Notes: generated by a model not told the origin, from the letters alone. A stretch of 64,000 nucleotides of DNA from Paragonimus heterotremus (GCA_013368495.1 LUCH01000142.1:1-64000), one strand, 5' to 3'. Shown: positions 33,601-48,139, counted from the first letter of the stretch. Numbers and translations: made by a program.

Positions 33601-36600
33601 GATTGCACGATTATGCGAGAAACTCGAAGACGATGAATCGTGGGTCCCTGATTTGATACGCTGGTTACGGCTGCACTTATTAACGACTAAAGTACCCTTG
33701 TCAGATCATATTACGCACACACACACAATTTTAACTAAGAATAGAGTTACATAGACAGAACCACTTAGTCAGTGAACGCAAGAATGAATGAACATGTAAT
33801 CGGGTGGATTCGAAATTGGGTTGCATACACCAGCATGGTGTTCATTGTGCATGGTAAGCTCAAGTTTCGCCTACTGGAAAACCATATTGTATAACACGCT
33901 ACGCACCTAAGGTAATGTCAGCGCAATTAAACGTAGGTAATAGCAAAACAAATGGTATCATTTTAGGCAAACAAAAAAGTTACTACCGGATATATAATGT
34001 TACCCACTTGTTACCAGAAGAACGTGAAGGAATTAAGATTAGTGAAAACCAACCTGTTAGTAGATTCTAATCATGAACTGCGAAGTGTGCAATTAGTTAA
34101 CGAGACGCCGTAGCAATGATGATAAAGATTTTCCTTTTATCCGACCAAATGATAACTTCCTTCTTTGCCTTCATGTCACCACAAACGATGCACAACAACA
34201 AGTAGTGTTTCACACACTCGTTTAGGAGAGTTGTCAGAGTATATTTTCTGTCTTTTTATTTGGTGATGTGATAGCTCTCAAATCTTTTCTGCCATGCTCT
34301 TTTTGTGTGAAATTTGTAGCACTCATACAGCTCGTACAATGGTAACTGAAAGGTTTACACCGTTAGTTTGTGGGCAGTCAACTGCCAGATAACGTGAAAG
34401 ACCTGAATCTTACTCGAGGTGACCATTCACCCTGTACAACGGACTGGCTTTTTGACGAAGAGCAGAACACTAAGGAACTTCACCACAATCATTCACCACA
34501 TTCCATAAGCTAAGCATAGACGGATACAGGTTGGACACCGAGCGAATAAACCAGGTGGTTGTTAGGGAGAGTTTTATCAATCTTCCTATAACGGTCGGAC
34601 CCGATGCAAGTGTTCAGATGAGTGCGTGTATGAAATTCGAGTGAAAGGTCACCTTGAAAGAAAAATGATTACTGGGCGTATACCAGCTATTTAATAAAAT
34701 TGAATGCAAATAAACAGGAAGTTGTCTGGGTTTGCTTGAGTGGATGTCTGGGTTAGTGCGGATATACATAATGTGGAATTGCTAGAGTACACACGACGTC
34801 TTGTACATATTTATGTTGAACAACCGATCGAGCTAAGATGCTTTCACTGCAGCGGTCGGTCATCCACATAGCACAATCCATACTAAAATCTTTCACGACA
34901 ATCCAAGATCCTAACCGTGAAAATATCTCCGTCGAGTGATTTGTACAAAATGCAAACGGTTGCAACTTGTGTCTTCTGTATACCCAATCTGGAATTTACT
35001 ATTATGACCGACGGAAGTCTGAAGCACACTCTTAGAACGTCAAGTAACATTCGAGTAAATCTACAGGTTGAAACTGTAGCAACATTTCTGCCGTCTTTTT
35101 TAATGAAAATTCGCATATAACATGTCGACAGATGCTGCAATTAGTGGGCTCGGCTACCGTTTTGATTTGGATTTTGTCTTTTACTTTGAATCCGACATTT
35201 ATTATTCACTGTATTTCTTCAAACCACTTGCCACGTTTTATGCCGCACAAGAAACAGTTGTCTTTAGGTAGAAGATAAGGTGAAATTCGATGGGATTACT
35301 TATTATCGGATGGATGGACATAATGAACTATGAATCAAAATTCCATAGTCCCTGATCTCTGCAGTCATCTTTTCCCGAAGACAGTTACTATCTTTGAGAT
35401 TCCTCTCTATGACAGTTCATGAATGATGTACATTTTTGTTCCAGTCGGTATTCATGTGTCAGCATTCATTATTATGAGCCAACGACCTTAATGATTACAT
35501 CAGCCTCAGTCAATGAATCATGATCGTCTTATTTTGTCTCAGCTCCCAGCTGCATTCACATATGTGCACTACTACTACCTTAAAAAGATATGCCCTAACA
35601 ATTCTGTCGAAAAAGTGTGCAGGTTATATTTTTAGTTTTCCATCAAGATTTAAGCATAGTGTATGGTTGTTGGAAAGACGTCACCCATGGGAGGCAATTT
35701 CCACCAGGCAATTTCGTGGTTACATGACGGGTTACTTAATGCGTTTACCCAGCTTGTCCGATTGTGTATAGAAACTGGTCATCTTAAAGTGTTTTATGCA
35801 AAACTGTCAAAGTGAACTATTTAGGATAGTTGACCTTATCGTCTTAATTGAGGTGTTCAGTCATTACTTTCACTGTTGGTCACAAATATAATCATTGCTT
35901 CATTATTTTCACGGGCAATAATCAGACATTACAAATGAACAACTATGCGCACACTTTATTCTCGTTTAATGAAGGCTGTCAGTCTTTCAATAGAAAGGCC
36001 CAGTGTTTCAGGTTTAGAGACGTCGTTATATGAGATACAGCAAAGAGAAAGATAAAGCTTTATCAATGCACCTTTCTGTTCTAGATTTTAGCCTTCACAA
36101 ATGCGAACATGTAGTACTTCCATAGTAAAATACGATTTTCAGTATTTACTCTTAATATATGCATAATCAGGCTCAGCTTATTGAAATAAAATTAAAAGCG
36201 ACTCCAGTATAATAATGTGCTTAACGTCTGAAAGTTTTAAAATCCACACTGTGTTGTCAAATTGGTTCAGGTGATCTGCTTACGATAAATCGTCGTTGAT
36301 AGCTAGGAAGAACTATAGAGGCCTGCCCACTTACAAGTGTTCGCAAAGGTGTTGTCCGTATTGCTGCATAATTTCATCAAACGACTTTGGACAACCAATA
36401 TGGTTCGCTTCTAAATTGCGACGGCTAGCAATTTGATGGAGTAAACTCCCTCAACCTCAAATCAGCCAAATGCTGCGGCTACTCCTTCTACATTGTAGTA
36501 GACCAAAGTGATAGGTATTTGGGAATGGGGCATATTCAAACTACTGCAAACACCATTGTAAATAAAGGCGTTCCTATTGACAGTCGTCTGTCACCAACGG

Positions 36601-36645
36601 GACGTTTTAGTCCTTCTTTTAAAAAGCGTCGGCAGTAATATTTTA
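30673..36645. other. Unassigned AT-rich DNA
   Basis: No recognised gene or element. Two frames look protein-like but are within chance length. One is at 32771-33061, minus (KGFADIVQNSQEYAATYHNV). The other is at 33545-33690, plus, after an acceptor-like TTGACTAAAG (CNVIARLCEKLEDDESWV). Neither has a clear donor and neither is identified. Confidence 0.4.
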
Positions 36646-36735
36646 CCGGGGATTGAACTGTGTATGCATTTCCCAAACATACATGCCATACTCACTTATG
36701 TGTCGGCGTCCAACCACTCCACCATCGACAACCCT
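36646..36735 (-). repeat. Second tRNA-derived SINE candidate
   Basis: On the minus strand a tRNA-Leu/Ser-like A-box region, TGGTGGAGTGGTTGGACG, is followed about 60 bases later by a B-box, AGTTCAATCCC, then CGG. The stems do not close into a functional tRNA. The following minus-strand sequence towards 36560 would be the tRNA-unrelated body. The head differs from the one at 18.8 kb, so the two are unlikely to be the same SINE family. Confidence 0.45.
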
Positions 36736-39700
36736 GACCAATAAAACTTTAGCTAAAAAATTATCGGTCTCCAGTCTTATGTGTTCCTGAATATTAGCAA
36801 AGCTAACTGAGTAAGCGTCGTTATAAGACCATGTTCTGTATAAATCAAATAACTGTTTTAGGTTGTATACAAAAACTGAACCTATACTAGGAATGGTCAG
36901 GCTGGTTGCACGCACACATGATAACACTAGACAATCACTAAAGTGAACGAAAACCGAACACTCAAAGTTGACCACCATTTCGTACCATTTGTCACATCTT
37001 GTACCGCACTTATCGGGTGACAATCAGAACTCGTCGATGAACAGCCAATCGTTTAAGTTTTTTTTCACCCAACTAACATCTGTTGTTAGTTAATTGGTCT
37101 AACTATTCTGAACATGCACGACAGGGGTGCAAACGGAATCTAACTCATGTTTGTGGAAGACCTCTTTCTGAAAGGATATGCGATCGGGGTATTGACAATA
37201 CGAACAAAATATCACTGTTATTGTGGTCCAGTTTATAACATTTTATTGGACGCAGCATCGTTGAATCATAGTGTTGGGCATTATGGCAGACTTACAATAT
37301 TCAACAGGTTTGACTTTGCTGATTTTGTGGTCTGATTTACAGAATACGCGTACTGACAGTTGTGTTTAACGTTGTCAAAACCAATGAGAATATAAGTATT
37401 GAGAAACCCTGCATATGTTAAGCAGTGCTAGAACTATCGATGAAATATGGAACGCTTTGATGATTTAGTCCACGTACCGAAGAAAACGAAAGATCAATCA
37501 ACGTGATCACCGCACTAGGAAAGAGCCGTCAGAATATACATGGAGATTAAGCCAGTTCCTATATTGGTTTCGGACCAGTCTAATACTGCCTATTTGGGAA
37601 CTGCATCACTGCTACATCTGACGATGGGAAGTTACGAGTATTTCGTGTACTTGACGGCTTAGTTTAGTCTTCGATTACGCTACTTGTCAGCTTTTGGCCA
37701 AGCTGGAAACACCAAGCAGAATGTGTCCCATGGAGCCTAATCTTGAGACTGGTCAACCTAGAGTCACAAGTGTTGGATCATGCTATCCAGTCGAATGAAC
37801 TTCAGCAGATACCAAACGTGGCTGATGAAAACTGTTGTCGATGGAAGCGATGTTCTTCAAGGTAGATGGCAGTTTCACGCTAACTCACAAGTGCGCACCT
37901 TACTTTTGCTACTTATCTCCTTCACCACTTATAAATTATGACCTGTGTGTTATCTTCCGTAATGCAGTAAAAAGTCAGGAAAATTGAAGATGTTTTGACG
38001 GAAGAAAGCTGGAGATAAGGTAGTTGAGAGCATGATGCCCACCCGCGAATATCAAGTGTTCCGAGCTTTTGCAGCCGATATGTCTGGATCGTATTCTTCT
38101 TGCCAAAAGTTCGCACCAATACAAATAGATAGAAGGATACGTTAACTAACCATGTGTAGAGGTGCAAATGTCCCATGTGTGGAAATTAGATAGTCTCTCA
38201 TTCGAGATGAACAATGACATGAAAAGGACCCAGTTTCAAATTTTGTATTTATGTATAAATTATATGGGTGAATTTTGTGTATGCTCGATCGAACAAAGCA
38301 TACCAACGTATAAAATATCTCGCTGTTTTACTCTCAACAGTTGAATCGCACAACGAGTGCATGTATAGAATAATATTTTCTGCATCGTTTCAAGGGAACC
38401 ACATTGAAAAATGGTTACTGGAGAGTTTTAATGGTTAGCTGCATTTTGCAAGAATCGGCGCATCAAGGACAGGAACACCCGAAGAAATAATTTGGGAGAT
38501 TTACATTTAACATGGTTTAGTTCATTAGTGATACAGGTGGATTGGACATACTCAAACACAGATCGTGATGAACAGTGGAAGCAGGAGAATGAGAAACTCA
38601 AAAATGGACTTCGTTCGATTGAATTCACTCGTCCCTATGTTAGTTTGATGTCTTCCATTTGCGCTTTTGTGCTCCCGGGTGAAAGATTTTTTTGCTGAAA
38701 TCGAGGATCGTAGAAGGAAATGTGTTTTTATTGGTTAACTTTTGGACAGTTAATTTTCTCAACTTCTACACGGATAATTCCGACTAGTAATAAATGTAAT
38801 GTAACAGTTTGTGAATTGAAGAAATTGTCGGTTAGATAAACATTAACTCCTGTTGTGAGTGCGCACCGAAGTAGAAACTTGGCTTTTCGGGTAACTGTCA
38901 AAATGACCTTGTAAACACCTTGCACAAAAGCAGTACTCCTTGAGATAGGAGAAGCAACAGTGAGTTGATGGAAACCTCAATGTACAGAGCTCCATGCCTG
39001 TAAGATAGGTGTTTGGAGAATTGGTGAATATCACGTGGTTGGTCATCAATTCCGGAAAATGAGTACAATAATGATCTGAGCGGGACTAAACGATCTCAGT
39101 CAGTCTGGAAGACAAGGCCTTTATTATGACAGTGCGTTAAGTTTGGTTTGTCTGGCTCACAATCATGTTCTACGAAGTACCTCAAATGACTCACATGTTT
39201 AAAACCGACAAGCGTTCAACCAACTTAAGTTAACCATCAGCTCTTGCAAACAAATCCGACTTAGAGATTAATCGCCGTTTTTGGTTTGTTGGCGCTGATC
39301 GACTACAATTTCACCTCTAGCAGTTTGTACATGAGCTCTGATCGGGTTAAATTTCTCCAATCAGAAAACCGCAACAGTCTAATCTCATTACAGTGAGTTC
39401 ATCAATTTTGAGAGATTTGTGATTTGTGGGCAGCATGTACATTACTCTGTGGATACTGCGGTGATTCTGTAATGAAAGCATGCTTACTAGTAGTGTAGCA
39501 GTGTATAGCAGGAATGATAAAATGGCTATAATTATACTATTCATACCAAGTGTGATACAGAGGAAATGCAAAGAGCCTAACCTATTTTAAACAGGTTAGT
39601 AATAGACTGCTACACGCGATAAATTCAAACAAAAACGTTTTCCGCTTTCTTTGAAAGCACAGTAGCCACTCGAACTACAGTCAAACAAAATCTCATTAAA

Positions 39701-42700
39701 ATTCATTTATTCGCTTTAACTCCTTAGGCTAAAGTACATTTATGTTTACGAGACTTTACAGTGAAAATCAAAATCCATGCATTCACTGCGAAATTCACGA
39801 TGGCATTTTTGTTCCCGATACTCAAACCTGTGCATACATTACTGGGAAAGAACAGCACCATAACTGCCACCGCATATTCCTCACACTTAACTTGGTTACT
39901 GGGAATTTGAGACAGTTTGTGCTGATATCTTCCACCAAAAGTTAGAAGTTCGTCAGCTTCTCGCAGAAGTGATTATTGAACGTATGAAGGTGTGTACTAT
40001 ACGCTTTCTGGATGGAGTCATTCATATTCAGTGGATGGTTTTCCACTCAAAGCATCCGTTGATAATAGCATACTAAAGAAGTTTAATAGGGGAGCAAATC
40101 AAACGCTTATGCACAGTTCCCATGAAATTATCACTACTAGTAAGTACTTAGGGAATTTCGTCAGCCAAATTAACCGAGTGAGCTGCTCAGAGCTCAACAG
40201 AGATACTGCATCTTAAAGCACTGAGTACTGCATAGCCCTCAGATCAAGACTTCAATAGTACATACATTCTTATATGCTTACAATTTGTTGCCACATCAAC
40301 GGATTATACATCACAATTCATTTTCTAGAGTTCTCGCAAGGAAACAAAACCTGGAAGGACCGAACGTCATATAAGCACTTGTCGGGATAGGTCAGTTTCA
40401 GTCCCATGGTGTGTCTCTTCATGTAATCACCACCTCTTGCTAACAACGATCAGCGGCGTGTGATGCCTGACTAACACCGATTCGTACGCCCACATACCAT
40501 GATCCAGGCACTATGGCCCGGGCAACAGAACTCGCAGTCCAGATCGATGGGCTCACATACGTCAATATAAACGTTCCAACGCACGAAAGACAATACTGGA
40601 CTGGGAACCAGCATGCGTTGATGAGTGCCAATAGGCAAAGAGAAAATACGATATTTCTTTAACGGATTGTGTCACCACGATACTTTTTCACCAACCGATG
40701 GTTAGTAGGAAACTGCATTCTTGAACGGGGCAGATTTTTACATAGAATCCAAGGTACGCCACGCTGTTTTTAGAGTTATCGAGTCATTTATGGACCCTGA
40801 TGTGGCGTACTTTAACCATGCTATTAAAACGATAAACGTCGTTTGTCATCACTAGGTTGTGTGACGTCGTCACTGGGCCATGTCGCTCCCCTTCCTGTTG
40901 ACATGTCTTAGTTGACGAATTTATCTATGATGAGGGCGACATGTTGCGTTGTAGAGATCGATGTGAACAGTTCGTTCAAAAATGTCCAGATTGAGATATT
41001 TTGTTCACTAGAAACCTATTCCATTCTGAAAAGCGAAACATCCAGGATGCAAAGGCCGTTCAGTTGAGTCCACACAAAACATTCGTATCGCACGGGGTTC
41101 GGTTCGGTGATTACTAACTAAGGTAACATGCTGATATATATGAGTACCGATCGAATTGGGCGGGGCGGAATACGGGACATAACGCACTCCTTACTAGTAT
41201 CGTGTGTGTTCGCAAACTGACTTCTTCAGCATTGTACAAACAGTAAGTGTAGATGCTTCTGATGTTTGTTTAGACCCGGTACTTTCATTTCGTGGACCTT
41301 TAGGTGACTAATCTACTCTATGTACGCGTGTGTCTGTCTGTCGATTTATCTCATTCTGGTCATGTTGTCTCATGTTGGATCATATGTTTCTCAGTTCAGT
41401 TCAGTAAAGTTTGCTGGACATCAGGGAAACGCATGACTTTTCTTTTCTTTCTGTTCGTGTTGGTGATTACGGCAGACAGATACACTAATTTTGAAAATTA
41501 TTCACGTAAAAGTCTCTCAGTTTCTTACAGCTACCAAATACGCTATCCTCCGCTTTCTCGATTAGTTTGTTTTCCTACTGCACTTTTGTTCGTCTATATT
41601 AGTTTTAGACAAACCAAAACCAGGATTACCAAACTGGCTGCACTAACGACTACAATCATGTGGAGTCTTCTAGACCTACTAGCATTTGCTTGGTGAGTGG
41701 ATTTGCGAAGAGTCAAATGGAGGAATTTCGTGAATTTAAACGGGAACTCATCAAACAGTTGGTAACTATGGGGTTTTTGTTGGAGATAACTATACGAAGT
41801 GGACATTCAAAGGGATAAAATGATCGCTATTAATGGTTAGTTCTTGAAAGGACTGGCTGAATACTGTTCGAGATTACCAAGACTGTGAACAACTTTGGAT
41901 GGGTTTTAGCCCATAAAACTGTTATCGTTACTGCTTATACGTTTGTCGTCGTTGGGTCATATGCTGAAGACCTGTTACAGGAATATACAACAAGCCATCG
42001 TCCAGTATAGTCGCTTTTACCACCCATCTGCATAATTGAACGTTTATATACTAAATTATGTGAGCTGATTTGGTCAATTTCGGACAATCTTACAAGATAC
42101 CTTATGACATCTTGACGGAGGCTGTCGGCGAATAAATGTCTTCAGTGACGATGTCTGTCTAGTCGGCCGTAAGGTTGATATCTACATTGTGTAGTAAATA
42201 CATTGGAGCTAATGGCTGAACAGTTCCGTTTGGGTGGTAGCCTAATTAGCTACTCTATTACAAGTTCAAATTCTAAATTAATGGTCAATTATCATAAAGG
42301 TTATCTACATACAACGACTTTCGTGTGATTTTTTCAGCTTGTATCTGTTATTCACTCAAACATTGGCCCAGCAGAGGACATGATCTGGACAAAAACTTTA
42401 TCATATACTTAGGGTACACAGGCTGTCAAAAAAACTCCTATTTGTATTGTTAAATAATTTACAAAAGGTAAAATGTATAAACGGTCGCTTTCATGATTTT
42501 CATCAATCGTTTAGGTATGCTTGAAAGGGGTACAAAATTCAAGTCACAACCAGTTGACAGAAGTTATTATGCTTCACTTATGTAGAGTGGAGCTGAGTCT
42601 ACTAGGAATGAATCAGGTAAATTGATAGATGCGTGACAGTGGCTCAGATGCTTATCATCAGACATTCATCTGCAGCTATCAAAACCTTACTTTCCCAGTT

Positions 42701-44864
42701 GGTAGACAACCTGTAATGAATCGTTCGGAAAATCTATGAATATTTGCTTGTCATCAAACGAGAACACAAGCAAAACCAAGGAAAGTTTGTTAACTGATTC
42801 TTTGGTTTGGGCACGTTAAACCAATAAGACCTACTGGAGCCGGTTACTGTCAAACCAGGTGAAATTACCATTAACCTTAGAAAGCCAAATTCGTGAAATC
42901 TGACACTATATAGTACCGAATTTGTTCGGTCACTTAGTCGACCATCACTTGGAAAAACATGCCTGCGGACAGACTTTCACTACGAATTTGTAATATATTG
43001 CGTTTGTCCAAATACTAGAAGCTAGACGAATCAAAATTTTCAGGACTATCTCATATCCAGGTTGACTGCGGATGACGGTACAATTGTCCACATAATAGGG
43101 ATACTTGAAGATTGTCCTCTGTCTCACCTACAGACCGGGACAAATATTAGCGGGTCACATAACAATATGTATGCAAGATAACCTTTCTAATCATTCTCTG
43201 GACTGATGTTTCTAGCTAGTGGGAAAATTTTCAGACATAACCTGTTTCATTAGCAAATTTGTCAAGCTCATTGATCACAGGTAGACTGGAAAGGTAATTA
43301 GCTATTTTAGTCAAACAGTTAATATATATGAATCACGTTGCCCTCCCCATTTACCGGTATTCATGTCACTGATGTATAACAGACAGTTTCGTTGTGAGTA
43401 GTATACTACTCACAAGCGACATTCAGGAACAAAAGAGCAAGCCCCCAGTGCCATGAAAACGACAGACCAAAAGAGATTATCTGAATAGCGTGTATAAGCT
43501 ATGGGAGAAGTGCCCCCAGGGCGAATGATTACTTACTGCCTCCCAATGTATGTGAATGCACGTCAGCTGCAGAAATGAGTGTGTGTGTCTGTGGTGTCAT
43601 GCTAAACATGACCTGTACGGAAGTTCATGTAGTAAACGAAATAGCAGACCAGCGTCTTTTGCGATCACAATATTACGAAGTCCACACAAATCAAAAAGTG
43701 TGTATTCATTTTAGTGCTGTGCAATGTTTTCAGCTAGTCTCTGAACTCAGCACCTTTCTCCACACTCCGGCATGAGTTTTACGTTGTATATGTGATTCGC
43801 CGTTTTACCAAATCAGACATAGGAACATGCTAATTTGTACCACTCATTAAACTTATCGATCTATGACAACTGGAAGCTGTGTACAGCTTGCACATGACGA
43901 CAGTCTCCACAGTCAGATTCACGTCTTAGTTAGTCCGTTTCAAGCAGACACTTATCTGTTGTTCTGTCTTTGTTTGACCACATCAGAGGCGTATATCCTC
44001 TTAATGGAGGGATGCTAATTTTTACCTTTGTCCTGATTCCGCATTGAATGAAACCAGTGATTACGAATTTACTGACAACCCAATGGAGCGTGTTAAATTG
44101 GAGATACCACAAACGTTATTATGTAGCCTTTCTGGGTTATTCAGCAACCCTGACGTTCATGATCAAACTTGATTGAAAGTTGAGGTATGACACTGTTAGT
44201 CAGGTCTACGTCAATGCAACTGTACATTAGTCAGCCGTGTTTTGTTGCTAACTTTGCTGACCGTTGTTCATATCCTTTCTTCGGAAGGTTATACACTGTT
44301 GTAGATGTTTAACAGAAATGAAGCGTTAATGCGGTGGTAATCTTCCGAAACTGGAAAGTTATGCTTGTCCTTTTTCATGTAGTTTTCCTTAGAAATATTT
44401 TTGTCAGCTCTGCTGTTGTGTCTGTCCACAAATAACGATCTTATTAATGTCTTGCTGATAAAGTTGTCTAGGTTTCCTGTTCATTCAGTAGGCATAATTG
44501 CACGAATCTATTAGCTGTGATGCTTTCATACTGCCACTTTTAAACGGCGATTATTCCAGATGCAGAAGTTACTTTGGAGAGCTTCCACCACTCAGACAAC
44601 ACAAAAATGAACAGGCTTTTGTCACGGACTGTTGGAAAAATACCGTGAACCATGTGGAGTTTCTGAAGCGATATGAGTGCTGACCGCCTAGATTCAAAGA
44701 CTGTGTTGGCTGATCGCATAATATGAGTGTGCTCAAAACCTACAGTACATTTTTTCCAACGCTAAATATATGTTCAATCGATTGTCCTAGTTTGTACAAA
44801 CATGCTTTTTAAACACCCTGAGTTGCTCGCGGAAATTTATTGCACTTCTCGACAACATCCCTGG
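36736..44864. other. Unassigned DNA
   Basis: No confident gene. Weak exon candidates: 38535-38637, plus, after an acceptor-like AGTGATACAG (TDRDEQWKQENEKLKNGL), and 41430-41693, plus, a hydrophobic peptide ending at a GTGAGT donor. The stretch 40912-40994, plus, follows an acceptor and has cysteine spacing like a frizzled/ROR cysteine-rich domain. None is proven. Confidence 0.35.
43392..43415. repeat. Perfect 24-bp palindrome
   Basis: TTGTGAGTAG-TATA-CTACTCACAA reads the same on both strands without a spacer. Chance occurrence of a 24-bp perfect palindrome in 64 kb is very low. It could be a protein-binding site or the remnant of a foldback element. Confidence 0.85.
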
Positions 44865-46797
44865 GGCTGTCAGAGGTCAGACGGAACACTCCTTATGGCA
44901 AGAGATATCCGTAAGATGCTGAAACTTAACCTAAACCCAGATCGTAGAGCTTGGTTAATGGAGAAAATGAACGAAAATTAAACTGCCTTCGCCTCTGTGA
45001 AAGTCGGCAGACTCTTCAAGCTTATCCGTTCTACTAGTCCAAAATTAATGCCTGCCAATGAATCTATGGGCGAAGCAGATGACACACTCATCCATAATAA
45101 AACCAGAATGTTAATGCGATGGGCGGAACACTTTAAGAGTCACTTCAGCTGGCCTGCTGATTCTACTGTGTTGCCCTCGCAAACTTGTAATATAACACAC
45201 TGGGAGGTAGGTTGAACACTACCGACTGAGAATGAGATATACAATCACATTTCGGCTCTCAAACATGATAAGGCTGCTGGCCCAGACGACCTCGCACCGG
45301 CACTTTTCAAAAAAGTTGGGAAGCATGTTTAGAGCTTTGACTCAGTTGTTTCAACTTGTCTGAACAATGGAGACCATCCTCCATGTTGAGATAATGCGAC
45401 AGTAACTCCCATATTCAAGACGGTTATCAGGGGCTTTTACAATAACCTTAGGGGAATTAGTTTGATTCCAGTCATTTCTAGAGTTATGATATCCATTATA
45501 CGTTGGTAGATAAACATTAGGGAAGAACAGGCAGGTATTTCGTCTTGGGCGGGGATGTGTAGATCTTACTTTTATCGTTCGTCAAATCCTGCAGCAGCAT
45601 GATGTGTACCGCCGGCCAAAAATCGCCGAATTTCTCAAATATAAATGTGCGTTCGATTTGGTAGATCGATTTACAGTTTTAGAGTCACTTAACCGCATCG
45701 TTGTATCGGCCAAGTATGTGAACATACCGTCGACGCTTTATTCCTATTCTTCAGTTCACATTAGGGTTTACGGTGAACTGTTTGACGATTTCAGCGCCAG
45801 GAATGGCCTACATCAAGACTATCCTCTTTTATCATTTTTGTCCAATTTCGTGATGGAAGAAATGATGGAGGGCTGTTTGCGTCACTCAAGTGATGCCGGT
45901 GTGGACCTCCTACCTGGTGAAAGGTTGGTCTTGATTACGTTGACGACAAGATGTTGCTTTCTGACAACTTTCATGCGGCACAAACAACGCTAAACCCTAT
46001 TTTGCATTCTGCTAAGTACACCGGAATGCGCTTTGCAGCCTCAAATTATAAAGTGCTTTTGCAAGATTGCTGTGTTTTTGTAGATTTAATGTTAGATAAT
46101 GAAATCTTGGAGGTTGTTGACCTGTTTGTATACCTCGGAAGCTGCATTATCGGCGGTAATGTTGCAGGGAACGATATAGAAACGCGTATCTCTAAGATTG
46201 GGGCGGTGTTCGCTAATTTGGAACATCTGTGGCCACAGAGTCGCACATCTGTGATGCTCCTGGGTCGCGTATATAAGGCGACAGTGAGGGCTGTATTACT
46301 TAACAGCAGCGAAACCTGGCCGCTCAGGGTAGAACACATGAATAATTTCCAAGTATTGGACCACTGACGTGAGTGTTTGGTCTTTCATAGGGGGTGGCAT
46401 AAATGAGTAAGCAACGTGGAAATTAGGAAGCCGGTATTTGGTAGCGATTGTCAATCGATTTCTTCGGTTCAGTCACCAGATTTACACAGACTTCGCTGGT
46501 TAAGTCACGTATTATGAATGTCATCTAGTCTTCTGCCACAATGGACACTCTTTGCCAACTGGCGTAGGTCCCGATGTGGACATATGATGACCTAGGATGG
46601 AGAACTGAAGTCGTTTGCCAAGGGGTTGGTCACTGTAGATCAAGTTCGTCTCCTATACTGGGTCATCTACAACCCACAGTGTTGGTGGCTAGAGACGTTA
46701 GGTGAGATGGCGGCTAATCGAGCTCATTGGCGTGAATTTTGTCGTTGCTCTTCCGAGGTGCTTGAAGTGCATGCACTTACTGACTCGAGGCAGTGAA
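44865..46797 (+). pseudogene. RTE-type non-LTR retrotransposon, 5'-truncated
   Basis: A nearly complete reverse transcriptase region of an RTE element on the plus strand, broken by stops and frameshifts. In order: the linker (RRAWLMEKMNEN; VGRLFKLIRSTSPKLM; RWAEHFKSHFSWP at 45118-45156); the fingers with ALKHDKAAGPDDLAPALFKK near 45258-45317 and NNLRGISLIPVIS near 45441; IREEQAGIS near 45512; then FVMEEMMEGCLRH followed by GVDLLPGERL at 45847-45928. The catalytic DYVDD lies at 45933-45947 after a +1 shift. The next open frame reads KMLLSDNFHAAQTTL and continues through YLGSCIIGGNVAGNDIETRI to SETWPLRVEHMNNF near 46350. The C-terminal WLETLGEMAANRAHW precedes a stop at 46795-46797. The endonuclease is missing, consistent with 5' truncation. 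It is dead but better preserved than the other RTE copies here. Confidence 0.85.
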
Positions 46798-48139
46798 GGC
46801 CGCGAGGAAGCTGTTTAGCTGATGACGCTCTACTTTTATTTATAATTCAGTTGTTTGTTTGTAAGATTATGGCACCATGATGATGAATGGTTGAATACAG
46901 ACTACGCTCTACGGTATTTCTGTCTTTTCCCTTCCTTTCATTTTTATTGAGCTCTTCTCCTACAAGTTTTACAGTTCTGTTCACAGTTATGTGACAGTAA
47001 AACATCAGTGAGATTCACCTGTGTAGTGCTGTCTATGATAGTGATGATGAGTGTTATGCAAGAAAACGGAATGAACAGCTGCAGGAACCACCAAATCTCG
47101 CATTAAGTACTATCAAACTTTTGAAGTTATCCAAAGTCTCACATACAAAACCCTATACTGAGTCCTTGTCAATGGTCTACTGTTTACAACAAATACCTCA
47201 CATCCCGGGATTTAATCAGTGTCTCTGTGTAGTTGGAGCATCAGATTGTAAGCGTCGATAATCATTAAACTTAAAGGCTGATTGAATGTAGGCTGTTGTT
47301 TTGTCCTCCCATACATTAATTCAAAGTTTTTCAACGTCCGTTGTTTCAGTCCAATGTGTGCAGTCATCCGAACCTTGTTATCTACTCAGTGAAAGAGTTT
47401 ACCGTTAATTGACCCCAGTACAACACTGCGATTACCTGTTCAACTAATTTTACTCCAACATGGTTTTTCGATACACTGATTTCACTTTTCGTTATCAGGT
47501 TTGAACGGAAAGCTGTCATATGTTAACACTTCCATCAAAGTGCAATAATTACCCCTCTGTCAAACCCTGTTGAGTTTGCATTTTCTGGCATTATTCCGGT
47601 CTATCCCCAGGACTACACAGTGTGCACTACTATACATGTGTTTATCGTGAGGATTGTATATGTATTTAAAGTGCAAGACCTACCTGTAAACAAATCTGAT
47701 ATGATTGTGTTTACAAGTCGTGCCAATATATCATGGAATAGTTTCGAACTATTAAAATATATCAATGAACAATTGTATGAGGGCTATGAGTTTAGGGAAT
47801 AATGTATCGCGATTGTATTTAGTTTGGTTTAGCTTTTGTTGCTATAAAAAAATGACATATTGTCATACAGATCTCTCATATTTGATGCTATCGTTGTGAA
47901 ACACACTTGCCTTACATAAAAACTACTTTTCAGAGTCACATAACATAAAAATCCTTATGACGAAAATATACTAAAGTTTTCATTTGCAAATGATTATCAC
48001 CTGAGTAAATGTGATGGTTTCAAACTGAATATCCATTGAAAACTTCTTTCTTGCTTACGTATGTCGTTAGCATTTATATAACGTCAATTAAACCATACTC
48101 CACAATGTTGGAATAAAGAGCTTTTCAAATAAAACTCAC
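46798..48139. other. RTE tail and unassigned DNA
   Basis: The first 60 or so bases probably belong to the 3' end of the RTE copy (TTATTTATAATTCAG and a TTG-rich run). No duplication of the target site was recognised. The rest shows no gene; it may be intron or flank of the minus-strand immunoglobulin-domain gene. Confidence 0.4.

Noticed and set aside
36643..37023. A 126-codon minus-strand frame considered as an exon
   Set aside because: Its 3' third overlaps a tRNA-like SINE head, including the apparent donor, and frames of this length are expected by chance once or twice per window.
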